64,000 bases of DNA from Stromatinia cepivora (lineage: Eukaryota > Ascomycota > Leotiomycetes > Helotiales > Sclerotiniaceae), in NCBI GenBank assembly GCA_014898415.1, contig RCTD01000009.1:310001-374000 (forward strand), written 5' to 3'. The position numbers were made by a program, and so were the translations under genes. The notes beneath the pieces were generated by a model that made no database searches, was not told the origin of the DNA, and saw only the letters and a list, made by a program, of their open reading frames with translations. Below, one piece after another: positions 10,593 to 20,496 of the stretch (positions are counted from its first letter, which is position 1; each line of letters starts with the position of its first letter).

Positions 10593-11616
10593 TTTTGCAG
10601 TTTTCTGATATCTTTGTTCGTAATTTTGCCTTTTTCTTTTGGTGGATTTGTGATTATGTGATTTTTTGATGGTTTTGGAGAGGTTGAGGAGTGAAGTTTG
10701 AAGAGTGAAGAGTGAGGATGAGGGATTGTGGTGGTGTGTATGAGGAAGTGGTGCGAGGCAGTGAGTGAGAATGTGATGCGGGAGTGTACGAGGTAAAAAT
10801 GAGAAAACAGTGAGAAAGTAAATCAAAAAAGCAACCTCAAAATCCCAAAATCCCAAAAGCCAGTAGACCAATAGAAAAAGTTGGCATGGGATATGGGAAG
10901 TTTCATCTTCTATATAGACAAGATGATGAAAGCGAACTGTGGATACATGAATGAAACGAATGGGTTTGGGGATGTTTTTTGTTTGTTTTGGGGGTATTGG
11001 TTGTGTGTTATTGTTGGTTTGAAGGATGGTGTATGGGATTGTATGTAGGATTTTATGTATGTAGGTTTTGTTGGTATGTTGCTCTTTTTTCATGTGATGT
11101 TGGAGCCCGTGTTTGTTGGGGGATATTTTTGAAAGATGTGCTTATTAAAGAGCTTTACTATGTATTAGGTTGGTCTTGAAGGTTGTATGACTAGGATGAG
11201 GTTTTGGTTGTGCTCTTTGATTTGGTTGTTCATTGGACTGATGGGTTTGTGGGATATGATAAAGGAGCTTTAATGAGGATTTTTGGAAATGCTGTTCAAT
11301 AGCATCTATGCCATGCATAGAACAACAGATGATGCACATGCTACAACATATAACAAGAGGCTCAATCATGAAAAAAAAGTGTTAGGAAGAATGCACATCA
11401 AATGACGGTAAATCGCGCTAATTCTGTATTGATCCTACGTAAATATCGAAGCCTAACTTCGAAAGATCACGAGAAACTCCCCGATTTCATGCAATAAGGT
11501 CCCTAATCCTTCAACGCCTTGATCATCCTGAGTAAATGTTGACCATTAATTACTCTCTTTTCTAATCCCCATGAACTCCTGTTTCAAATACCCGAAAAAG
11601 AATCCAAAGCTTGGTG
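10593..11616. other. Upstream region of the Myb-like gene
   Basis: About 1 kb between the start of the Myb-like gene and the stop of MTR3, both on the minus strand. A 223-codon open frame at 10422-11093 (-) covers it, but its upper part is low-complexity (runs of Pro, His, Thr, Ile) and its lower part is the real exon 1 plus intron of the Myb-like gene, so it is probably leader and promoter. Confidence 0.55.
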
Positions 11617-12622
11617 TCATCGTCTGAATTTGATATCTGCAGTTTCTTTCAAAGCTCCAATAAGAACTCGATGTGCTCCTAAAGCTGCTTGTACAGCATT
11701 CTCCGTGAGTTCTTCATAGGATGGATCATCATTGCTAGACTCAGTTGAGTGCCCAATATCTCCTTTTACCCAAAGATCTGTGATCTCATCTCGAGCTGGA
11801 AGATATGCCACAATACATGCTGCTAGAATCTCCTTATGTTCAGATGGTACTGGATCCAAGACTAATGAAGTAGAACTCTCCTGCTCTGAATTGGCCGGTG
11901 AACGTACTAATGCGGCGACTCCACCAGAAACAACATCAACACAATCAATTCCAGCATCCGCGATAGCTGCAGAAGCAACAGTTATACAACCACTGAGTAC
12001 ACTCATCATACCCCATCCACCTGCAGTTAATGAACCAAAAGATTTGTCATCACCCCACCAATGATCCTCCTCTCCTTCAAGAATCGTAATATTAATCTCA
12101 ACTCCACTCTTAGGCCATCTATCACCGATAATTACTCCTCTCAAAGCAGTTTCCAAATGTACTCCAAGATCCCTTTCACTTGTGTCTCTAACATATCCTC
12201 GTCTCCGTCTGGCTGCAAATGGCGCATATTTAACATGAGTCTGCAGAATCATATGTGGTGAGAATGGAGCGGATTTAGGTAATGGTCGAGGTCCATGAAC
12301 GGTACATGTAAGCTTGAGACCAGAAGTAGAAAGGGAAGCAAGGCCTGGAGCGGATTGATTTGAAGGTTGCGATGGTTCAAGTTCGAGATATGCAGATCCT
12401 GAAGCTGATGGTGTTACGCCGGTTTTCAAAACTAATATATTGTAAGTTTATGATTCATTGGTATTCGATTTATGTATACATACAAATTTTCCTTAGAACA
12501 TTAGGTTGTCTATTTCTTGAAGGTCGTTCTGGACGATTCTTCGAGTCTTTGGTAAGATATTTTGAGAATACTGGTGGATTTGTTCCACCTGGAGGACCAT
12601 TTATTCTCCGTCGATCAGACAT
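11617..12622 (-). CDS. MTR3: Exosome complex subunit MTR3 (RNase PH-like)
   Basis: Structural, catalytically inactive RNase PH-fold subunit of the nine-protein ring of the RNA exosome, which processes and degrades rRNA, snoRNA and mRNA in nucleus and cytoplasm. Exons 12484-12622 and 11617-12431; the 52-nt intron (GTATGT...TTAG) joins RKI and FLKTGVTPSASGSAYLE in frame. Product 317 aa. The RNase PH core is visible: SGSAYLE, a basic loop KYAPFAARRRRGYVRDTSER, LETALRG, and CIVAYLPARDEI near the end, with a helical C-terminus. The N-terminal 40 residues are Arg/Pro-rich (MSDRRRINGPPGG), as in fungal Mtr3. The start chosen is the first ATG that gives this N-terminus. Confidence 0.9.
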
Positions 12623-12714
12623 GATAGACTGAATATATGTAAAATTGATCAATTCAATTTATCTATCTTCTTTCAGTTTAATCGCACAGCTTTCGAATTC
12701 CATATGTGATGGTA

Positions 12715-12987
12715 TCAACTTTTTTGCTGGGAAGTTCGGATAAATAGATGGTCCGATGCATCCTTGTAGATCTTTTTAGCGTGGTTGAAGACGTTAAATT
12801 TTCGCGCAACTCGATAGGATTTTCTTTTTCCTACAACAAATAATTTTTTGGATTTGGTATTGAGATGTTGTGAATTCTCTCTTTCCAACATCTCATACCT
12901 CATCAATTGCTTCATAAGCAATATACCAGCATTGTCTGGTACAATGGTAACAATGGGCGAGAAGTTCAGAACTCCACACATTAACAT
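12715..12987 (-). CDS. Possible small basic protein, 90 aa
   Basis: Not recognised. Open frame from ATG 12987 to TGA 12715, with a hydrophobic start (MLMCGVLNFSPIVTIVPDN), a Met/Glu-rich middle (MKQLMRYEMLERENSQ) and a Lys/Arg-rich end. Codon choice looks more coding than the flanks. The ORF begins about 95 bp upstream of the MTR3 start on the same strand, so it could also be chance sequence in the MTR3 promoter. No family or splice support. Confidence 0.22.
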   Translation of the reverse strand: MLMCGVLNFSPIVTIVPDNAGILLMKQLMRYEMLERENSQHLNTKSKKLFVVGKRKSYRVARKFNVFNHAKKIYKDASDHLFIRTSQQKS

Positions 12988-14658
12988 TTCGGTCGCAGTT
13001 GGACTGTTTGCTCCTAATTAACTTGGTAAGTTCTTCCGCCCTCTCCATTTATATCCTCGTGGCCCGGATTCAATCTACACACCTTTAGTTCTCGGCGATC
13101 TCCTGAGCCACGAACAAACATGCATCACCATATGAGCCATTATTGATGCTCGTATTTCAATCAGAAATATTTCACCTTTTCAATCGCTAACAATTGTCTC
13201 AAGATAGGTCAAAATTGCTTCGAGCATTTAATACAACATCGCATTGCAGTTTATTACGCTTGAAGTATCAATTTTCAATCTGTAAGTTCAGCTTCCCCTC
13301 TCTACTACCATACCACCGTTCATCCCGTCTTCATATGATGAAAAAAATAATTATCAGTTCTGCTTCTGAACATTCATGTTGATAACCAATATACCAAACT
13401 TTTCTGATCTAAAAGACATTACCTTATTTTTGCTTTCCATTTTATCAGCATTACAAAAGCTAATTGTCAATTCAGTCACCGCAGAATCTATACCATTCTT
13501 CAAAAGCTACCATACCGCCAACAACAGGTACGGTATACTTCATACTACTTTCACCACTTCCTCGTTATGATGATAACAGCTTATCCATTCCATGAATGCT
13601 CATCGACCGAATCCTACTCCCGCACCGGACTAAGCCTTCAAGCTTGGGATGATAGGTTGTGGAGCTAGGGTTTCAGTGCTTCAAAGATTTGTCTTGCGTC
13701 TTGTAATTCAAATCTTTGTCGCCGGTCGAAGTGCTTGATTTAAACGGCTTACTGAACAATCTTGGAAATTCATATTCAGCATTAAACATCATTATTAGTT
13801 CTATGCTAATTGGTGGGTGCTATTAGGTACATGTAAGTCTTCGACTTGAGATATTTAAGATGTCGAAAGCGTTAAAGCATTTGGAATGGATAATACTTGC
13901 AGGTAGGTCTAGGTTCAGGTAGGTCATTTAGTGGTCGGCGCGTAGAATTTAGGATATCATCACCGACAGGTTTAGATAGTCATAATATAAGATATTCTTT
14001 ACTTGCAATTGTTCCTTCATTGTTGGCTTCGTGGTCCTCATGTGTACAAATTATATGACTTGTAGAGCACTATCTTTTGGGTGCTATTTTTCATTCATCA
14101 TGTCAGTTTGAGAACATGCAAACTTGGATATTTAGGAGTATTATGTCATTAGTCAGCATGGCCTATACTTTCAGACATGAGCCATGAGCAACCATCACAT
14201 AACATAAAGCAACATATTGAATGTCGGGAGCCACGGATGAAACAATCCTAGACCAACATCCCACAGTTCACAATGCCGGCACTTTGGCCCTTGATTCTCG
14301 TCATGTCAATTGGCATTACACTCTTCATCGGCATGTGATCTTGTCCCATCATGTCCATCCGTGATAGTTACTAACGAGAGCAATAGCTTGGATGATACTC
14401 ACATCATGTCTAGGTGAAGGAGCTCGTCATCGTATCTCAGGCATGTCATATAATCCTCGAGAAGCCATATTTGACAGTAATTATATGGGGGCCATTACAT
14501 CCAATGGACAAGGGGCTTGGAATCAATTCGAGATGGAAAATATGTTGGGAGATCATATTCAACATTCTGATTCTGAGTAATATTTCCTATCCGTCTTAAC
14601 GCCTGGCTACCTATGCTATATACAATATCTGCCCATTCATATGGGGAATTTTATCTAT
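12988..14658. other. Gene-poor region upstream of MTR3
   Basis: About 1.7 kb without a firm gene. Short plus-strand open frames occur at 13194-13382 and 13376-13570 with no motif. The only interesting part is the interrupted frame at 14221-14580, listed separately. Confidence 0.5.
14221..14580 (+). other. Interrupted open frame, possible remnant
   Basis: One frame is open from ATG 14221 for 47 codons, meets a TGA-TAG pair at 14362-14367, then continues open from 14368 to a TAA at 14578-14580 with an internal ATG at 14392. Both halves have coding-like composition (for example SGATDETILDQHPTVHNAGT and YNPREAIFDSNYMGAITSNG). A 26-nt GT...CTAAC...AG string spans the stops but is too short for a normal fungal intron and would change frame. 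Function unknown. Confidence 0.25.
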
Positions 14659-15955
14659 TCAGAATTCTATGTCGACTTTGGTGGCTTTTCCACCTTTTCC
14701 ATCGATGTCGATTCCTCCTTTCTGTTCTTCCCCTTCGCCTTCAACGGGTGGTAAACTATATGGCTTGATAACGAGTCCCTTTCTCCTACTTAACGAAAAT
14801 GCCAAGTCGTCCCCAGCAAATCCCGCGCTTCCGCCGCCTTTTTCGTGGAATATCGGTAAGCGATGAATTTTTAGCATTCCTTGTGGAGGCTCTTCTTGAG
14901 CGGGGTTGGAGGAGCTGGTGGGTGTGGCTTTGGGAATGATGGCTATGGAGGGGAAAGGAGCGATTTCGAGGACGCCGTCGCTGAGGAGCTCGATCCATTT
15001 TGTGAGGGCGGTAGTGCGGGGATGAAGGGGGAGAGGGAGGGTAAGCATGAGGGTTAGTCGGGTTGGGTATTGACGGAGGAGGGCTCGTAGAGCGTGGAGG
15101 AAGGGAAGGATGTGGTGAGGAAGAGAAGCGTGCGATGGGTAGAGAGCGGGTGAGAGGAGCGAGGGAATTATGATGCGGTGGATAGATGTAGAAGGCGTTC
15201 GGGTGAGTTGTGTTGAGAGATGTTGGAGGAATGGTGTGAAAGGGGATTTTGTTTGGCTCGTTGTATCGGCGAAATCGAAGTCGGGCCGGAGAATCGTAGG
15301 GATGAAATGCATCTGGGTGGGCGAAGGGGGAATTAATCTTTTACTAAGGTCGAAATCGTGGCAAAATATTGAAGGTGGACCTGATGAGGTTGTACTCGAT
15401 TGCACTGCATTTCTCTCTACATAAAAATAACAGTATTAGCTTTCGTAATTCAATATTAAATTCATCTACGAATCCATCAAACATATATACAAAGGACCAC
15501 CCACCTCTCGCACCACTTGCGCCAAATTCCCCCAATCTCTCATATCTCCACGCAATCTTCATCTTATCATCTGCGGCCTTACTATCCTCATCCTTCCTCG
15601 AAGATGATCCTTCCGCAACACCCAAACCCGGTAATTCTCTTCCCCATCCTTGATGCATGCCCAAGATATGAATATGATGTCCTTGAAGCACACCCTCCGC
15701 CGCAAAATATTTCAACAACGAGCCACCAAAATCTGTAGTTCCACTTTCTTCAAGTAGTAAAGATGTACCAAGTGCAAGGCCTGCATGACCGGCTAGTATA
15801 GAATCGAGGGAACGGATACCCGTAGATGTGGTTGGACGACCATCGAGTGGTGATGGACGAATACCTGGAATTGGGGTTACTTTTTCCGGAATGGGAGTCT
15901 GCGAGGTTGGAATCCCAGGTTGTGCGATTGCCACGTTGCGTTTTCGGAAAGCCAT
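14659..15955 (-). CDS. ELP4: Elongator complex subunit ELP4 (PAXNEB family)
   Basis: Subunit of the Elp4-Elp5-Elp6 hexameric ring of Elongator, which modifies the wobble uridine of tRNAs. Exons 15505-15955 and 14659-15416, 88-nt intron (GTGGGT...GTAG, phase 1), product 402 aa. The RecA-like fold starts with TSTGIRSLDSILAGHAGLALG (residues about 43-63), then LGTSLLLEESGTTDFGG and the conserved link IAWRYERLGEF; exon 2 adds IFCHDFDLSKRLI, typical of Elp4. As in other Elp4 proteins, no true Walker A lysine is visible. The tail is Gly/Lys-rich (EGEGEEQKGGIDIDGKGG). Divergent from RPB8, 345 bp apart. Confidence 0.9.
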
Positions 15956-16300
15956 TTTGTGTGGTGATAATTATGACGAGGAATTATTGTTCTGTCGCGG
16001 GGTATTCATATCCCACTATAAGTGAGCTACCATAATTTTTTGCGCCGGAGTTTTGTTTGGCCGATCTCCGATTGATTTTGATGTTTTTGGGATTGCAATA
16101 TTTTGCGAAAGACAAAGCTTCCTTTTCATACTTACAGCGAAGGCATTTATACACCACTGTCAAATATTAAAAACGTGAAGTCTACAGGACGGTCTTTTGA
16201 TACTTCGATTGCCTTCGCCAAATCAATACAAACATCTTGGAGATCCTCGACTCCGAAGACTCTCATCACCTTTTCTACAATCACCAATCTCTAATCAAAC
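15956..16300. promoter_or_regulatory. Divergent promoter ELP4 / RPB8
   Basis: 345 bp between two opposite start codons, so it must hold both promoters. No individual element identified with confidence. Confidence 0.5.
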
Positions 16301-16858
16301 ATGTCGGGTACCGCGGACGCGCAACTCTTCGATGAGCACTTCACCGTCAACGAATTGGATCATAAGAAATATGTACGAGTAGGACGTATCAAGGCCACTT
16401 CCACGGTTGACCATTCCGTTTCCATGCTCCTCGATATCAATACCGAGCTATACCCATTAGCCGTCGGCGACAACATCCGTGTTGTGCTCGCGACATCTCT
16501 TAATTTGGATGGTACAAAGGATGATGGAAAGGGATGGAGGGATGCTAATAGGATGGGATTGGGGGGTGAGGCTACGCTTGCAGATATGTTTGATTATGTT
16601 TGTCATGGGAAGATTTATAAGTTTGAGGATCAGGAAAATAGTGATCTTATGTAGGTTTTTTTTCCCTTGGGTGGTTGGAATTGCTTGATTGCTTGCTATT
16701 TGGCTATGCTATCTAATTATGCTATGAACTGATTGACTAACTTCTGATATAGTAAAGCATATATCTCCTTTGGTGGTTTGCTGATGGGTTTGGAGGGTCC
16801 TTATAAGAAGCTTACACCTTTAAGAGTTGATTATGTTTATCTTCTCATTAAGAAATAG
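16301..16858 (+). CDS. RPB8: RNA polymerases I, II and III subunit RPB8 (RPABC3)
   Basis: Shared small subunit of all three nuclear RNA polymerases. Exons 16301-16650 and 16753-16858, intron 102 nt (GTAGGT...ATAG, phase 2), product 151 aa, the usual family length. The OB-fold is recognisable from LFDEHFTVNELDHKKYVRVG and MLLDINTELYPLAVGDNIRV, the loop region SLNLDGTKDDGKGWRDA, ADMFDYVCHGKIYKFE, and the C-terminal SFGGLLMGLEGPYKKL with the end VDYVYLLIKK. The frame beyond the donor stops at once, so the intron is required to complete the protein. Convergent with the Nudix gene, stops 208 bp apart. Confidence 0.95.
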
Positions 16859-17066
16859 ATGAAGACGTGGGGAACCGAAAACAATCGAGGAAAGGACCTG
16901 CTTTCTATGATATGGTGAAATCTTTTGAGAAATTTGGTAGAGGAAAATCGCAATAATGGAATCTGATTTTTCGTATGCGTGGGGCGTTTGTGGATGGGAA
17001 ATTGAAAAAGTCTTGAGGGCGTTCAAGCACCAGATACCTTTTTCAGATCTGGAATACTAGAGTTAT

Positions 17067-18347
17067 TCAAATATTGTGTGGTCCTGGAAATGGTAACTTT
17101 CTATGAATCCTACTGTTGATCTCATCGAAATCGCTCTCGTTTTCCCGTGTCAATATGCCATGTCTGATGAAGAAATCCAATAGAACGATTGCACAATTGG
17201 TTTTGAACTCATCGTTTTTCATGTGCTCCTGAACTTCCTCCACTGTCAATAAATAAAATTGATCCACCTCGGTATCGTTTGGTTTGGGTATGACATCTAA
17301 AGGCAACTCCAAGTCGTAAACGTATTCACATTCCGGCTGCATCAAACCAGTTTCTCCCCCAGCATTAACTCCTCGAACATGAAAATACGTAAGAGCACCT
17401 TGATCCTTCACATTCTTCCTCACAATCTCTTCCGGAAAACTAGCTTCCTCCATACACTCTCTGACCAAAGCCTCAAACTTATCTTCCCCGGTAGCCATTC
17501 CTCCCGCAACCGTATTATCCAACATAGATGGATATGTTTGTTTGGTGGCCGAGCGTCTGGGTACCCATAGCCTCATGCCATATTTCACTTCAGGACAACG
17601 TACATATGCCATCATATGAATACCATAACCCAGAATCCCAAACAACACCGAAGCACTTCGTTCAACAGACCATAAAACTTCATTTCCGGGTCCATACACG
17701 GGATATACCTCATCACGCCATCCGGATAGCACCTCAAAAGTTTTGTTGGAACGCCAGTAGTCGCATATTGCGGCCACGGCGGCGGTACGCTCGGGTTCGG
17801 TGGCTTGGGTGAAGATAGATATGGTGCGCCGGGATTGGTTGACGAGCATTTCTCCTTTGATGCTGGTGGGTACTTTGCAGAGGGCTTGGTAGATGGGGAT
17901 AGTGATGTAGCCAATAGGGTAGATGGTGGAGGTTAGGGGGTCTTCGTGGATGAGGGTGTAGATGGAAGAGGTCATAGTTGTGTAGGCGGCCGGATCTGTT
18001 TCCGGGTAGGGAAATCTGGGGGAGCGTTAGTTGGGGACTTGCAATTTGAGGAATGGATGGTAGGTTAGAAGTTTGAGGGAGAGCCTGCTAAGTTGTGAAG
18101 CACTTTTTGGAAGTTGTTCTCCCACGTGCTTCAATATATACGAGCATATATCAACCACTTGATTGTATGACAGCATATTGTCTATTGTACTCTTCAAGCA
18201 CCATCCAATCACCACAAATCCCAAAAAACCACAACTCAACCATTTCCATGCAGTGATATCATCTAGTAGCTAACAAGTCAATGAAAAATTTCGAAATAGA
18301 AGTACTTACGTATCACACTCATTGACAAGATCTAAATAAGTCTTCAT
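17067..18347 (-). CDS. Nudix hydrolase with DUF4743-type N-terminal domain
   Basis: Related to yeast YJR142W and to the Nudix half of fission yeast Tnr3; members of this branch hydrolyse oxidised or damaged forms of thiamine diphosphate. Exons 18310-18347 and 17067-18015, joined over a 294-nt intron with a CTAAC branch site (phase 2), giving 328 aa beginning MKTYLDLVNECDTFPYPETD. The Nudix box reads GGMATGEDKFEALVREC then MEEASF (residues about 185-207), matching G-x5-E-x7-REU-x-EE-x-G-U except Ser for the last Gly, which is common in this branch. The upstream ERSASVLFGILGYGIHMMAY is the family's substrate-domain core. The intron is long for this window, so a missed small exon is possible. 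Function in thiamine damage repair is inference from family. Confidence 0.85.
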
Positions 18348-18871
18348 GATGTCTCTCTTTTCTCTCAAGGGATGCGTGATTCGTATATCCAAAATTTGTG
18401 TCAAAATGAAATATATTTATATGTAAAATCCAGCTGTTTAAGTTTTGAATCTTGCAAAAAGTAATTTTGAAATACTTTATACACAATCTAAAAGTACGAT
18501 ACTACTAGTTAGTGCTATTCTATACCAACGTGTATTGAATCTCGGGAGTCAATCTTAGCACACAATGACCGCATACCCCACGCAGGAAAAAAAGACTGCC
18601 CCGCAATCTCTCTAGACGGGACGAGAACTTTCCGCGAACAACTTTGAAATTATCATATTCAATTGATAAAGAGCAAATCAATCTCTTCAATTCTGGGTAG
18701 ACAAACAATCTTTGGTAAGATTACAATCTACTGTTTTCATTACATCCACTCTGTTAATTGAATCACTCATATTTTGATTTTTGAGCAAGGATTAAAGCTC
18801 CGCAATATTCGATTAGCTATTTCTACGTCACTTCAATCGCAATCGCATCAAGGCACAAAAGCAAACAAATC
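18348..18871. promoter_or_regulatory. Divergent promoter, Nudix gene / Hikeshi gene
   Basis: 524 bp between two opposite start codons. AT-rich with a few short chance frames; no RNA gene or clear element seen. Confidence 0.45.
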
Positions 18872-19705
18872 ATGGAGCAAGCTCCCCCTTCACTTCCCCA
18901 GCTCTTCGGCATGTATGTTCTTCCATCTCTTCTACCCCAGACTCCTCATCCTTCCCAATCAACTAAACAACAAAAAACTAACATCTCTCCCCGCAACAGA
19001 ATACCCACCGGGCTTCCCCTAATTATAACTCCAACGTCCGCCCCCTCTTCAACATCCTTCCTCTTCACCCTCCCCGCGCGTTCCTACCAACATATCTGCG
19101 TGTTCCTCCTCCCAGGAATAACACTCCCACCCTCCACCGCAGCCGCCGTCTATATATCACTTCCCCCCTCCAATGCCTCCATATCAGCAGACACACCCCC
19201 CTTTAAATTCCTCGGGGGCATTGGACCCGGAAAAGAAAGCGCCATATTTAAAATAAACCGAGACATAACCCCTCAAAACGCGAATTCGAACCCCAATCCC
19301 GCGCCCGAAATCGACATGGACGCCGACTCCTCCCCCTCCTCACCCAACACCCAGCGCGAAATAACCCTCGGCATCTCCCTTGAAAGCGCCGACTCCGTAT
19401 CCGCCCAAATGGCAGCACTATTATCCTCCTCCTCTTCTTCCCCATCACTCAACCCCTCCAATCCCTCCACATCCTTAATCCTCTCTCGACCCTCGCAAAT
19501 CCCAAAAACAGATACGCTACTCCTCGCGCAGCGAATAATAAAAAATGCGTTTAATTTCCTAGCGAGTTTTAGTGGGAATGTAATGGATGGGGGGAATGGG
19601 AAGGGGGTGGAAGTTGTGCCGTTAAAGGCGTTTGAGGAGTGGTGGAGGAAGTTTGAGGGGAGGGTTAGGAATGATCCAGGGTTTTTGGAGAGGGATGGGG
19701 ATTGA
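18872..19705 (+). CDS. OPI10: Hikeshi / OPI10 family protein
   Basis: Homologue of human Hikeshi, the carrier that imports Hsp70 into the nucleus during heat stress, and of yeast Opi10. Exons 18872-18912 and 19000-19705, intron 87 nt (GTATGT...CTAAC...ACAG, phase 2), product 248 aa. After splicing the N-terminus reads PQLFGIIPTGLPLI, followed by the family core SYQHICVFLLPGITLPPSTA, AAVYISLPPS and FKFLGGIGPGKESAIFKI. The family usually goes straight to LGISLE, but here about 35 low-complexity residues (Asn/Pro/Asp/Ser, PNPAPEIDMDADSSPSSP) intervene, with a second Ser/Pro-rich insert before the C-terminal helical part (LAQRIIKNAFNFLASFSG). Human Hikeshi is 197 aa, so the inserts explain the extra length. 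The C-rich wobble bases differ from neighbouring genes. Confidence 0.88.
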   Translation: MEQAPPSLPQLFGMYVLPSLLPQTPHPSQSTKQQKTNISPRNRIPTGLPLIITPTSAPSSTSFLFTLPARSYQHICVFLLPGITLPPSTAAAVYISLPPSNASISADTPPFKFLGGIGPGKESAIFKINRDITPQNANSNPNPAPEIDMDADSSPSSPNTQREITLGISLESADSVSAQMAALLSSSSSSPSLNPSNPSTSLILSRPSQIPKTDTLLLAQRIIKNAFNFLASFSGNVMDGGNGKGVEVVPLKAFEEWWRKFEGRVRNDPGFLERDGD

Positions 19706-20496
19706 GATTTTTTTCCAAGAAAGGGGGGAGTGAAGGGAGGGATTTGGAAAGGGAAAAATGAGGGATATGATGTGGATGTGGATGTGGATGTGGATGTGGA
19801 TATAGATGCGTAGGAGAAGGGAAATTTGGTCTACATCGACGTGTTGTACCTTGGATGAATGGGTACAAAAGAGAGGCGGGTTGAATTCGCAAGAAAGCGG
19901 AATCCCAACTGTTCTTGTGATCATGTTTGATCCTTTTCTGGTAGACATAGGATCTACAGATATCAAATATCAAAGCGCTATTTGCACGACATATTACGTG
20001 TCAAATGTCATAGAAAGCGGTTAAAGGGAGATACCACAATGATAGCAAACAATAACTAATACAGATAAAATTCATGACATTGCACGAATTGCATGAACTG
20101 AATGAATTGAATGCCTGGATAAAACTTGATCAATTAAATAAATTGAATGTCTGGATAAAATTTAGTTAATTGAATGAATTAAATGCCAGGATAAAACTTG
20201 GTCATCATGTACCATATATATTCATATTCTATTAGACACACACTACTGACTCACAAACGTCACATCATAATCTAATGATACAAAAATAAAAACTTTGTAC
20301 TACTCCTCACGATGAAAATTATGCGCCCCTTGAAAAAAAAAAAGAAAATTAAAGAGATCACCACCTTCCTGCTGCTGTCCATGCATATCTCATAACATAA
20401 GAAAACACCCCCAATCTCTAGCCTGACCACGGGAATCCGGCGTTTGTAATAGCTCAAGTCAATCTGTACACCCGCTTTCCTTCCACTCCAGCTCCC
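19706..20496. other. Convergent intergenic region with two repeats
   Basis: Between the 3' ends of the Hikeshi and RING-ligase genes. Holds a GATGTG hexanucleotide tract at about 19769-19800 just after the Hikeshi stop and a 36-bp repeat at 20101-20205. No gene supported. Confidence 0.6.
20101..20205. repeat. 36-bp tandem repeat, three copies
   Basis: Three diverged head-to-tail units (20101-20136, 20137-20172, 20173-20205), each of the pattern AATGAATTGAATGCCTGGAT followed by AAAACTTGATCAATTA. The divergence shows it is older than the 16-bp repeat at 4642. Confidence 0.85.

Noticed and set aside
10422..11093. 223-codon minus-strand frame upstream of the Myb-like gene
   Set aside because: Low-complexity; its lower end only overlaps the true first exon in the same frame, and it would read through the splice donor.
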